Of a stretch of 64,000 bases of DNA, positions 1-21,200 are shown one piece after another (position 1 is the first letter of the stretch; every line of letters begins with the position of its first letter). Made by a program: the position numbers and the translations under genes. The notes beneath the pieces are model-generated. The model worked only from the letters and a program-made list of their open reading frames with translations, made no database searches and was not told where the DNA came from. Origin of the DNA: Lytechinus variegatus (Eukaryota; Echinodermata; Echinoidea; Temnopleuroida; Toxopneustidae); contig NC_054742.1 of the NCBI RefSeq assembly GCF_018143015.1, positions 60,210,853-60,274,852 of the forward strand, written 5' to 3'.

Positions 1-7816
<7,816 letters not shown>

Positions 7817-7953
7817 AGTTGATCTTCCGGTAAATCAGCTTTATTCACTTGATTTTCTAGCGAATTTACATGCTAAATTCAACGTTTGTTCCGATCGATG
7901 AGAAGCTTGAAAAAATGTGATTAGTTGGTAGCAACGCATTGACTAAAAATTAG

Positions 7954-7995
7954 CTGATGACGCATGCGCGTAAAGGGAGTGACGCAACAATGCAC
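7954..7995 (-). promoter_or_regulatory. Conserved CRE/NRF1-like promoter block, copy A
   Basis: About 140 bp upstream of the ATG sits TGACGCATGCGCG, followed by GTGACGCAA and GCACGCGCTTGC. The block is nearly unchanged above all three copies while the spacers around it diverge. TGACGCA resembles a CRE half site and GCATGCGC resembles the NRF1 palindrome. Factor identity is inference. Confidence 0.45.
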
Positions 7996-8622
7996 GCGCT
8001 TGCATAAAAAAATAGTGATGGGATGGGCGGTGACCGCTAATAACATCACTTTGGTGTGGTATTTACAAGCGATATATAGATAACCCTTAAATCTATATTA
8101 ATTTATATGTTATTAAATTAATAAATCAATTTAATTTTTTGGGGGACATGTGTTTTAGTACCTATTTTTTTTTTTAAACAGATGGCCACTCCTGGGCATG
8201 AAACTCTCTTATTAAACTCGGGTTCATCTTCGTGATATCATTATCAAAATTTTAAGTTATTCTGTACGTATCATTTTTTTTTCATTCATCATTTTTGCTT
8301 AACCAGACTCAAATGTCGATCTGTGTAGGCAACATTTCGACGACCTTCTCATCACCGGAGACTGGTCATCTCTCTCTCTCTCTCTTTCTACAATAATAAC
8401 ATTCTTGCATAGATGTTATTCATTGTCAACTGTATTTAAAATGCGATAGAAAATCGGTGCCCCGTTTTATGGGGCGCCGATTATTCAGTTGCCTATTTAA
8501 TGGTACACGATAAATATCCGGCCATTCAATCTCACACTTGATATAAAAGATTGGTCAAAGTTACCAAAGTGTTGGTTGATTTGATTGTGTTTGGCCGAGA
8601 CAAATCGACCAATTTATTATTG

Positions 8623-9475
8623 AAGGCCTCCTCACACCTTACCGAATCGCCTGAAATATGCCTTGCGATGGCTGGCGAAATGCATTTTTTAAAATCGTTT
8701 TCAATGGTAACTGATCATATACCCTTCGTGTTTTGGTTCTTACATCTGAATTAACAGCTGTGATTATTCAAATTCGCGCGGAAATTTTGAACATGTTTGA
8801 AATTTCCCGACGAATTGAAAAATCGTTGGTCATCTGCTTGAATTCGCATCTCTTATTTAGTCTGTGGTAATCGTTCGTTCGTGTGTTATTGTCGCACATA
8901 GTCCCTCATCGCGCTTTTGCCAAAGTGGACCGATCTCGAAATAACCCTTAACGAAGCAACACGATGACACAAACGTACAAGAACGCTAGATCTATTCCCT
9001 CGTCTCCGTCTTATTCACTCAAAGAGGTGAATCGAAAAATCAATATCCTTCGCTTGTCATATTTATCCTTCTGGATTTTATTTTATTCGCGATCATTTCG
9101 TGCATTTTTCCCCATCCGTCACCCTTCGTCCGCCTGCATTCGTTCAGGTGTGAGGGAGCTTTAAAGAGATGCAAATTCAAACAAAATGATGACCAACGAA
9201 TTTTCAATTCGTCGGTAAATTTTAAACATGCTCAAAATTTCCGCGCGAATTTGTATAATCGCAGCTGTTAGCTTATAAAATGTACGAACCCAAACACGAT
9301 TTTCAAAATAATGCCTTTCGCCAGCCATCGCAAGGCATGCATATTTCAGGCTATTCGGTGAGGTGTGAGGGGCCTTTACGATCAGTTACCATTGAAAACG
9401 ATTTAAAAAAAATGCCTTTCGCCAGCCATCGCAAGGTGTATTTCAGGCAAGTCGGTTAGGTGTGAGGGGGCCTTT
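8623..9475. mobile_element. Foldback element with AAGGCC..CTCACACCT termini
   Basis: The left end, AAGGCCTCCTCACACCTTAC, is the inverse of the right end, GGTTAGGTGTGAGGGGGCC. Arms pair over about 200 bp. The right arm contains the terminal segment twice (ends at 9376 and 9475). The element is absent from the homologous spacers above B and C. No coding capacity. Confidence 0.75.
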
Positions 9476-12264
9476 AAGAACTAGCATATTTTCGCATCAT
9501 ATTGACAATTTTTCATCGGTCGGACATACATTAAATCAATAACAGATCGGCTATTTCGATCTAATTTTTTTTATGCCACTTAAGGGCGCCAATCCGTGTA
9601 TTCAAGTAATTCACCCAGAGCCTTCACCCCACCCCTGGATTGAGTGCAGCAAAATATGGATCTTATTCTCACAGATGTATTCTTCAACAAATTGACTGGT
9701 CAGTATCAAGTGTGTGAGTGTGATGAGTATGCGACCGAGGGAAATATATTGAGTTTGTGTGTGACGATCCATGCATATTTTATCACGGGATTCACAAGGT
9801 TCCATGGTCCTTTAAAAATGAAATTGATCTGAATCATGTGACCTGTCAGCTGATCGCCATGACGTCATCATCGATATAGGCCTAGACTAGATGTTTCCAT
9901 CTCCAAGGAATGATTTATGTTCCTTGAAGAGACATTTTGACATTAGTATTTTCAGTTGCTGAGTGAGGTGATAAAATTTATTGGCATGCATTTGTTATGT
10001 TCAGGGGGGGGGGGTCACAACATAAACAAACGCAAACAAAATATATTCGAGTGGGTATGGCCACAGAGTGTATTGATCAGATTTTATAGGAACACCAGGA
10101 GGAGCATTTCATGACTAGGTTTTGTCACGAGGGCATAGGCTGGTTTGAGCATGGGAGGTGGATAATCTGTGGAGTTGGAACTAAATAATAGGGGGGGGGG
10201 TGCACTTCATTGGGAGGTTGACCTAAAGTTTGGAAAATCAACTGTTCGGAAAGCAGAAGGGATAAAAATTTCGTTATGCTTGCCAGTTTCGGAACTCCTC
10301 TGCCTCAGTGCATGCTCGTGCGCCCAGGGCTCCCCAGCCATTATGACGCCCTCGGCAAACAATTAAGTGCACCCGACTGCCCTAATCCATTTTTTTTTAA
10401 AATTAAGTGGCCATATAGCGTTTTTGAATGCCTCAGATAATTACAATCATTCGACACTGCCCTCTACATTCGTTCTTAGACTAATTGCAGCACAGTTCTC
10501 CATGGGAGAATCAGTGGAGTCTAATATTTTGAGGGGGTGAACATGGTGTATCGGGCAAAATTAAGATTTTCTTCTTATTTTGGAACAAAAATGTAATTCT
10601 GATATTCAGAAAATGATATCATATTTTACTGCTTTTTCCCTTTCTCCCTATAATTATGGATAACAAAGGAACAACAATGGAGAAGATACAGCTATTAAAT
10701 ATTTTTTTGAATGAAAATCTTAATTGTTTTGATAGATTTTACTCAATTTTCAGATTTAAAACAATATTTTACCACTTATTCTGAAGTTTATTTCTTTTCC
10801 TCCTTTTTTATTGGTCATTGGACAAATGGGAAGGGGGTAGAAGTGCCCCCAGTCAGCCCATCTATGGCAGTGACTGCCTCCATCTGATTCATTTAGTCTG
10901 TACTTTTTTATTCATTTATTTCTCTCGTTTGGAAAACAACTTATCTAGAAGAAATCTATTACAATGTAGCAAAGAATGGTTATACGGATATAAAACACTG
11001 AATACTGATGCACATAACACTCACCCACCCCCACACTCACACACACAGACAGCGGAGGATCCAGGATTTTCCAAAAGGAGGGGCACTTTCATTGAGAGAA
11101 ATCTGACAAGCAAGCAAGCAAAAAAGGGCCTTCGTTTGCAAGCATGATGTTTCTATCTCAATTATACTTAATGGCTGTCAGGGGGGGACGGGCCGGATGT
11201 GCCCCTCCCTCACTTGGATCAGTCACTGTACACACACACACACTGGTTCGCTATACGAGCATACTGGTCACACGGGCCTAATTATAACTGGCAGGCAAAA
11301 AATATTCATTCGACCCAACCCATTCTCAATTTTTAAAGTTTATATTGCTGATTGACAAAAATGAATGAAGATGATTGACAATCTAACACTGATTCTAGGC
11401 AGGGTACCTACTGAACTTCCTTTTTCCAAATTGGAAAGATACATCACTACTTTGGAACTATTGTTTTCACTGGCGGAAGAATTAGGGCCATTTTACTCTC
11501 TCAAGTGATGAATTTGATCCTGTCAGGTGTAGTCTTCATAAATGCCGATTTATTTTTAAAATGAGCCGGTCGAGGTATCCTTTTCTAGTCAGATATGGAA
11601 TGTCAGATATATATCCTGGTCACTGGTAGTAAACATTCAACCCTCGAATTTCTTCCTTATTTTTATAATTTTTTCTAGTGCAACTTTAACACACAAGTCT
11701 ATGGGAAATGTATTAGGCATGTGATACCTACTGCGAATATCTTGAGAAAAAAACCCGGCTGTAACAAGGATTATTTTTTCATAATTTTATTGAGAGCTAG
11801 ACTAACAAAGTGACATAGTATTTTTTAATATAGGCCTATTGTTATGCGTAGCTGGTGCATATTTTTACAGGTTAGAATCAACATAGTAAAGTGGTTTTTT
11901 TTAAAGTATTTCAAATGAGGCGTGGATTGTTTCAGCAAATAAATATTTCGTTATTTCAGGTATAAACTGCGTTTATTTTTTACTTTTTTATTTAAGTACT
12001 TCAATACTGAATCGATTTCCTTGGCAGATATATCGTTGAAAATTTTTAAAGGCCCAAAAGTATCCGTTTATTTCTCAGTCCTTATCGCATGGTTGAAGCA
12101 ATTAGTTCCAGTCAATATTCTATTTTTGCAGGTTTGTTTCATGATCCAAATTATCCCGTTGTTTCTTATTGAAGAATATTTCAAGTCAGTTGAAGGTTTG
12201 TTTATGACCCAAAAGTATCCGGTTTGTTTTGAAGTCGTTATCGTATAGTTGAAGCGATCTGTTC

Positions 12265-15200
12265 CTATTCTGCCTTCGCAGGCTTGTTCTTGTGCCTGCG
12301 TGCGAGCTTTAGGAATCGTTTGAGCTTCTTCTTCTTTGTCTTCGGATCCATTGCCTAAGGAAAGGAAAGAGATGAAAAGAAATACATATATATATATTTA
12401 GGATTTTGCATGGTTCATGCATTAAGTGCATGAAAGACCGACATGTCATGATGCGTTATCTATTCATCATTGGCATTGTATGTTCATAAGTATTTAAATC
12501 CCTTGTGGAGTTAAGGTCTTAATGACCTCTATCGATTACAATATTTTGGGTTTAATTCAACTTACAATTTAAACAGGTAATGGAATGTACCGTTCGGAGT
12601 CAGAACATACGAGTAAAGAAAGGAATTAAAATGAAATCACCCTAATAATTAGAGTCAGATTGTTTAATTACCATTTGTTGGTTATCAGAAGAGGTGTCCG
12701 AAATCATTCCCAGGGTGGTTGGTTTTGGAAATCGTCTCTGGGAAGGCTCCTTCCTGGTCTTTTTAGAAGGCTAGAGAGAGAGAGAGAGAGGTTAAAATAG
12801 AAAAGTTAAGTTCCGAGATTCTTTGACAAATCTAACGCATATTATATCATTTTTAAATTAACAAAACAAAAGTGTTATCGTTCAAGCCAGTAAATATTTC
12901 TTTTTTAATCAATGGAAGTATTAAAAGTAAGATTGCAGGAATCCATGAAATGAAAGGTTGATTTTAAAAGTATCGTATCACCTTTGAAAAATCCCCTCCA
13001 TTAACAGCAGGAGCAGTGATGATGTCTTCAGATCTTGAAGCATCATTATCTGGCTCTTTTGGACAAGATGGACGTCCATGATCTGTTTCGAAGAGATTAT
13101 TCTCAAATTCTTCTCCTTGGCCGACGTTGGTGAGAAGGTCATTTAGCTGCTTTAGGGGCTCGGTGGTCCAGTTTTGGATCTTTGGACGAGGGACCGGTAA
13201 TTCCCGCTTCAATTGATCACCAAGATGTCCAGTATTCTTGATCTCGAGCACATCATTTGTTGCCAAAGAAGACTGCTTTGGTGCGGCGACCGTGATGTCA
13301 TCAGAAAGATATTTGATATCTGGAATGGCCTCGGTTGTAGCATCAAGGACTTTCTGGATTCGAGCAGCAGAAACCACATTGGCCCTGTTTTTAAGAGGCT
13401 CACTGGTGGTCCTCACGGTAATCAAGCGTGCCTTGCCCGATGCATCGGTCGAACTGGCATTCCTGACAGCCTGGTTGGCAGATCTGGATTCCCTGGTAGA
13501 AGTGATGTTTAGGTAAGGCTCATTCAGTGGTTTAACATTGATGACCCTTACGTTGGAATGCCGCCGTTATTCTGGCTTTGGATGTCAGTATCGGATTCAG
13601 ATTCCTCAGGAGTCATTATCTGCAAGGTAGGCTCTTGAGCTGGTAGAACATTAATGATCCTCGCTTTAGAAGCTACGCCGTTGGCCTGGCTTATGCTATC
13701 TGCGTAACATCGGGATTCATCAATGTCTTTGTCTTGGTTAGAGTCATCTACTGGTCTGATAACGATCTGTTTCAGATTCTCAGCAACTCTGGCCTCAAGC
13801 ACCTTCTCATCAGACACCGAGTCCCAATAAGCCTTAGTCTTCAAAGGCTCTTGACTGGGTTGGGTCAGTTGGACATCAGATCTGGATCCTTTGGTAGTCT
13901 TCGGAGAAGATGACGCAGTTGATTCGATGGATGGTGTGATCTTTGGCAAGAAGCTGAAGTCGTTGTTACGACTGGGTTGTTCCTATTACAAGAAACCAAT
14001 TGAATATCATAAGTTGTTAATGTTAAATTCATATCTTCCATAGTTGTTATGAATATCCTGCACGTTCATGCAAAATTACATTTCTGGTAAAGTAATTGAA
14101 CTCAATCATGCAAAAGCCCCTGAATTATGATTGAAAAATCAACAGTAACGGAGGAGATACTACTACTTATTATTTACAAAACTTAAACTAAAACTGAAAA
14201 CTGCGCAGACCAAACATAATCTTGGTACATCCGCTCAAATAGATTAAAGGAAACGCAGGGAAACCTAAAATATATTGACGCCGTATTCAATTTGCAACAT
14301 TGGTTGCGTACCTTATTCACAGAGGTGTACTTCTCTGTCTGATCTGTCACATCCATGCAAGAATTCTTGTGCGAAGTCAGGGTTTTCCTGATTAAATGAG
14401 ACCAAGTAAAGTATATTACATTACAATAACAATTTAAAAGGAACAACAAATATTCATTTATGGGAAGTAAAAAATTAAAAAAAGGTACAAATCACATAAT
14501 GTTCAGTATAAACCGGTGTGTTGGCGCAGTTGGTAGAGCGTCCGTCTCACAGCCGGGAGGTCGGGGGTTCAAACCCCGGGCGCTTCAGACCAAAAGAAGT
14601 TAAAAGATGGGAGTTGCTGCTACCCTGTTTGGCGTTCAACTATTAAAGGGATAGGGCCTCGCCGATCTGGCGCTGCACAGCGGCTGCCAGGCCCACCATC
14701 AATTGGGCAAAGCAAATTTTCGGAGTATTTCATTTCACGTCTTTTTCGAATGTCTAATTTTTTTAATTTTTATAAGTCACAAACGGGCTAATTAAACTTC
14801 TTTTAAACTGTGATAATAGTTTTCATTATCGAGATTCCAAATCCATCTCATACTAACTGTGATAATTCATTTTGAGACACGTACCGGTTGCTTGTTGACT
14901 GAGAAGATAGAATATCCTCCTTTTGGAGCAGCAAGCTTTGAGATAAAGAAAAAAAAGTAAAAGTTAACTATTTACCTCATAAAAGCTATATCAATCACTT
15001 CAAGTATAAAGATATTCCTCGATCTAAAACGATGTTTTGTTGCAGTAATTCTTAAATGGTCTATCACATTTCAACGCATTTAACGATTTATTCCAATTTC
15101 GTATATTCTTGCATGCCACACTCGACCAAGGTAAGGTAAACTGATACCATTTTGAATGCCATGACAGTATCGTATCTGACAGATTTGTGCGGTGTAATGA

Positions 15201-18200
15201 CTCACTAGTATTCATTTTATTACTGATAAATCAAATTTTCACTACACAAACAATCAACACTTTGTTTTGGCATCGAATATGATGATTAAAGTAAAATACA
15301 TGTTACGATAAATACCTTCTCTTCACGGTCCAAAGTATCTTTGTCTTCTGTCTTGATGTACTCAGATACAGGAGACGTTCCGGTGTCCTGTAAGAAGTAC
15401 ATGAGGTTAACATCTTTATTAGATAGCTCTGAAGTTTAATTGCTGATGTAATGGAAGTTCTCATGAATTCTATTTTCATGATTTCTGAATTCACAATGTA
15501 TGTACCGTTTTTGGACGTAATCTTGTTATTTTACATAATATTTATATATGTTTTATTTGACACATGTGAAACATGTAATTGTAGGACTAAAGCATTTTTT
15601 CTAGTTAATATTACACACAAAAAAATGATAAGAGTAATAATTTAAAAAACCGTTTACTTTATTTGAATTTATTTGTAATATTGTTATCTATACATCTAAG
15701 GGTACTCACCGGGTGTTTCTTAACGGAGAATATAGAGAATCCTCCCTTGGGAACAGAAGCCTATTTAAAAATAAGAGGCAAAATGAATAATTCTTCATTC
15801 ATCCAGGCATGTTGTAACTATTCATTTGATTAAGACACAACTTCATCTGCGGCTGAAAGAGTTGAACCCATTTGCAACTGATGTCATTATTAAGGTATTA
15901 AGTAATTAACAATCATACAATACACGTATGATTGATTTTTGGCACACGAGAAGTTTTTATTTCCATATCTTTATTCAACAATCTCTTACAACTTACCGTG
16001 GAGATCTCAACTGCCACGCCGTCTTCGTTCGGAAATTGTTTCTGACCGGTTGGTGACCCAGTAGGAGTGATCTTCATCGACTGCCTAGCCACTACGGAAG
16101 GCATGGAAACAAATACCGAGGACGTCGCAGGTGTCTGTTTCTGGAAAGTACCACATACTTTTGGTATAACTGGTGATGGTGTTCGGTATGATAGGTCAAC
16201 AGTAGCAGACACGGTTGGTATCTCCGGTAAGGATGGTCGAGAGAGGACAGCCAGGCACTCTTCCGATGGTGCGTTGAAAGGCAACTGAATTAAGGAGAAA
16301 ACAATAAGAAAATCACTTTCATTTGTCTTTAATGGAGATCTGACTCGTATACATTTTATACATTAAAAAAAAATAATTCCGTTTATCGTTAAATGGCATG
16401 TCATGTTCCAATAAAAAATTAAATTCTTACTATTGAGACGTTGTCCACATTAACATAAAAAAAAGTTGATTTCATTTGATGTTGTTTTGGTTGTAATCAT
16501 GCTATTTACCTTGATAATGATAATAAATGCATATTAGAATCTATGAACCGATCAAAGACCTACCACTGGTGTTTGGAAGTGCTGGGGTCCTTCAGGGATA
16601 GTCAATGTCGTTCCAGTTCTGATATCCGATTTCTTTCCAGTTTGGAAAATGGAATAGAAGTCCTTCGATGGAATATAGAGATCTTCTACGTCCTCATCAA
16701 TATCACGGAATGAAACCTATGAATAAAAAAAGAATAAGTCACAAACATGCTAATATATAGGCCTACATGTGTATATTCTTTCATTATACGCTTTGGTTTA
16801 TTCTTTTTTTTCAACGGAAAAGTATTAATAATTTTCTCAAGATTTCTCTTCAAGTCTTCAACATATATATTGAAGAAAGGTTTATACAGGCCTTGACAAT
16901 GGTATGTAGAACTAGGAATTCATTTAAACACAATACATCAGTTTATGATTCGTAGATACTTGATGTTATGTGAATATCAGAAATATTAAAAACAAATAAC
17001 GATATGTATCAGTCTTTATACCTTGCCTGCTCGCAGATGGAAAGGGAACCGTTTATTAAGACGGTCCGGTCGCGTTATGTACAGGAAATAGGCATGTCCA
17101 GTAAAACACAAAGCCAGGTCGATCCCATTCCAGATATTAGGACTGTAATGAAATGAAATGAGATTTAATTCAGGTCAAATTGTTATAAACATGAATTATT
17201 TGTAATACTGCATATTGATTTTTCGGTCGAGGTTCAAGCATTTGCATACTTGCGTAATGGCGTTTTATCACTGTAGCTGTGATTATGAAAAAAAATGTTC
17301 GAACTATTGAAGCACATAGCTTGGAATATTTTTTTTAATAAAGTGCAATGGGTGACAGAATGGAAGATCCCCGAGCTTTACCTGACATATCACAATTCGG
17401 TGTGCACACCTGCTTCCAAATAGTCCTATTTTATTGGAAATATATAACCTAGGCCTATACTTTCCATTTAGGAATTAAGTTCTCCAAAACAGGTCAATAT
17501 CCAGGACAGCTCCCCGTGTCATATTATTCTACTATTCAAGTTAATCCATTTTATTTTGTGTGTGCAGAAAGTCATTTTAAAAAGACATCCTGACCCTGAT
17601 TCTCGAAGAAAGCGATATGATTTAGGTTTTGAATCGATCAGTTTCTAATGAAAACAGAAGATCGTTAACTTCAGTGTTTTTTTAAGAAGATTACCTGCCT
17701 TCTGATATTTAAGTGATACATATTCTTTATATTTAATGCGATAGATAAAAACTAAAATTATACAATACCTTTTCAGAACTGGGTAGACGTACAAGTATAG
17801 AAGTCGATAGGTAGGCTCAGCTACAAACCAAACACTAAAGAAGATAGTGAATGGTAAATAGAAGGGCACCTTTCTTGGGTGGTTCTTGATCGTCACAATA
17901 CAGCCGTATACGAAAATGATAGCACCTGATAATACAGAGAGAGAGAAAGAGAAAAGGGGGGGGGGGACACAACCTGTTGTAAATTTCATACTGGTAAATA
18001 ATAGAAGCGGGTAATAAAAATGTACCATAAAGCGGTTAGAGACTCCTTAGACTTATCAGATATCAAGTGAAAAAAAATATTCCTGATATAAACCCATTGT
18101 TAACTTTTGTGCGGTTTGGTCCACTTGGCTTATAATCTGTAAAAGGAAACTATGAATTATGAAATACCTCATCTCATATGGGCACGTTTTCATAAAATGT

Positions 18201-21200
18201 TGTCAACATTAACAATGTTTCATTTTCTGACACTTGCCCCCCCATATAAAAAGGAAGAGACCAGTGCTTTTCAGCCAATCAAATCAAACACTTTTCAAGT
18301 ATCTTACTAATATAACCCACATAGAGTTGATTTAGTTACAAGTGCGAACATTATCATGAAACAATACGATTTACTTCAGGACTTTAATGAATCTTGATAT
18401 CAATCAACATTTCTTACCAGTAAACTTTAGGCCAATCAAACCGCTTGCTGATAGTGACGTCATACTAACAATGATGTCTTGGGGGTCCAGGAGCACACGT
18501 TGGTCAAAGAAGACGATAGTGTAGAAGGTCAAGTAGATGAAACCAAAGCATATCGTCTTCACTGTTCCAGGAAGGCTAATCTGAGCTCTGTAGAAAGGAA
18601 TCGTGAAATCATAGTCATGCTTTATCATCGTCATCATCGTCTTCGTAATCATCATTATCATCATTATCACTGCATAATATAAACTTAATTCACGTCTATT
18701 TGTTTCGACATTGTGTGAGGTAGTACTTACCTGGTGATAGAGAACCCCTTTGACACAAGCAGCAGAACACACACAAAGAAAACCGTAGACAGCCACGAGA
18801 ATACCTCAGCTGAAAAGAAATAACAGAAATAAAACATATGAAATCAATAAAGTTTTCATTTCATTCTATGATAGAACACAATTACTCGACCATTTCAATC
18901 TGCCCATTATCATCAATAAAACTGTTACCATATTGTATTACACTTTTGCTCATCATATTATTTACGTGTTTTGGGTTAAGAAAGTACATGTATTAGCCTA
19001 TGCGTCAATAAATTGGTTGTTTTGGGGGAGATTACAAATTGAGGATTTTAAGACTGGGGATGTTGTCATTATTCAAATATTCTGCAAATTACCAGCGTCT
19101 TGCATCTTAGTCATTTCAAGTCCGGTCCGGGCAAACCTCGATAAATCGATGTTTAGGAGTAGAAGACACACTGTCTTGAAGAACAGACTGCTATAGAATA
19201 ACCGATAGGTTAGGTGCAGGAGTTTCCTCAGCGACAAGACGTCTGAAATAAAAGTAAAACAACATTAATTCATAAATAGAAGAAAAAAATATTTGATAGA
19301 TTTCAATGTCAAATATTTTATTTCCTCTTTAAAATGATGTTAAAATTAGGTGCTTTTTAAAAATTAATGAAAAAACTTTTGACATAAAAGAAAAATAGAA
19401 AAATGCCTCCGTATAGTTATAAATGTTCCAGATAATTAAAAAATTTGAAAGTGAAAAAAAAATTCTCAAGGTTCAGTGAAAGAAAAAATATATATATAAT
19501 CAAAACTTCAACGAGATGAATGAATTATAGTTAGCATGATTAATAAATAACGGATTGAAAATTATAAACTTACATCTGAATCGAGTAGCCACAATAGTCA
19601 TCACCACGTATCCAAGAAAGAAGGCCAAGTCAGTCTCCATCATGACTAAAGGGATGGTACAAATTAAGAAATATAATCTATATTATATTATAAGAGAAAA
19701 TACATTAACTTAATTTGTATTTCTATTTAAGATGTTATATACATCCAAATGAACCTCGTGCAATCAATCGACGATACACCTACCAAGCTATTAATATGTC
19801 TATTCGGTAGCTGTTTACGTTGATATCCTTTTCGGTAATTAGGATTATCCTATCAAATCCAAACCAAAATCAAACCTGTGGCTTTTATTGTCATGCTGAT
19901 AACTAAGCTTGTCATATTTCCATTCCTATGTACCATTTAATAAAAGAGATATGTTAATTTTAGGTATCATTACACAGAAGCTTACATTTCTGATTTTCAG
20001 CGAATTCTTTTAGACGATTGTTTCCATTTGTCATGTGCAAAGAAAACGAGACATTCCTTAACCCTTTCCGGTTGGATCGGCAATTAGTCAGGTGAACAAA
20101 ATAGTACTGTGGGCGCTGTCGGGATTCGAAGTCGATGGTACCTTGACAAACCAGCCACTGGATAAGAGAGTAAAAAATATGTTAAATTATTCATTATTCA
20201 GTAAGTATCCAAAATTATAATGGAGATAACAACCTACTGAAATAAAAATAAAAAAAATGGTCTTCCTTTATATGTCCCGTCACAATGGTGTCGTTATGGA
20301 TTGATTTGAAAAGGACGATAAGTAAGACCTATATATCACGACAATTATTTGTACAACTATTACAACTCGCACTACTACTACTACTGATAATAATTATTAT
20401 TATTATTACTATACTACTACTACTACTATATCGTCGGCCTTATGCCAAAAGGGCCTTAACCCGATTTTAGGGGTTCTGAATATTTTATAATAAATTTAAC
20501 ACATTTCATGTAAAACTTAATAACTTAACACGTTTATCGAAATTGGCTTCAAAAGCAAAAAAAACGACCACAAACTTTTGATTATTAGAGAGGCCAAAAC
20601 CTTTATAAACGCCATTATCTCGGAATGGCCAAAAGCAGTTAAGGCCCTTTTGGCATAAGGCCGACGATATGATAATACGGTAATGATAAAATAGGGCCTA
20701 AATTGACTATGTGTTCTTTCTCAATTGAGCATCATTTCCTTTTTAACACAATAGAGTACAATTCTTACCAAAGATATGTTACCTAATGAAATTCACTCAA
20801 ATTTTAAGAGTGTAACGCCGTTTACTCACTTTGAAACCATTGTCATCAGTAGTCACATGACAAACAGGATCAAGACCAGTCAATTTGATTTTAAAATCAA
20901 GATCTTTAACCCTATCGATCTTCCCCCGACAGGTCTATAAGAAAAGAAAAGAAAAACAGTGTAAAAAGAGAATCGTTTTTTAATGGTAGCAGTAATATTT
21001 CCGGCCTAATTTTACATTGAAAATATAATGCAAAGTTTACGAAAGATCCAAATAAGTAAGATGAAATAAGATCTAGTATAAGTTGTCTGCAATTTACAGT
21101 ATATACCTAGTACTTTAAAACCCATGAAAGCATTCTGATTTTTTTTTTGGGGGGGTGGGCAAGTTGTAAGATATTTTACTTATTTTTATCGAACAGTTTG

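Larger units (their letters stand above)
7817..12264. other. Spacer between copies A and B
   Basis: No gene is supported. It holds the copy A promoter region (first about 200 bp), a foldback element (8623-9475), and a segment at about 9790-10390 that recurs at 38461-39060 (above copy C) and partly at 23640-24000. It also holds a 10560-11195 block missing from the B-C spacer, GT/CA runs near 11015-11050 and 11230, and the 3' flank of copy B. A plus-strand TTTATT at 11972-11977 is a candidate poly(A) signal for copy B, conserved at 25193-25198 below copy C. Confidence 0.6.

Noticed and set aside
14521-14590. Functional tRNA-Val gene
   Set aside because: A and B boxes are good, but there is no closing acceptor stem, and the sequence is a SINE head with a target duplication.
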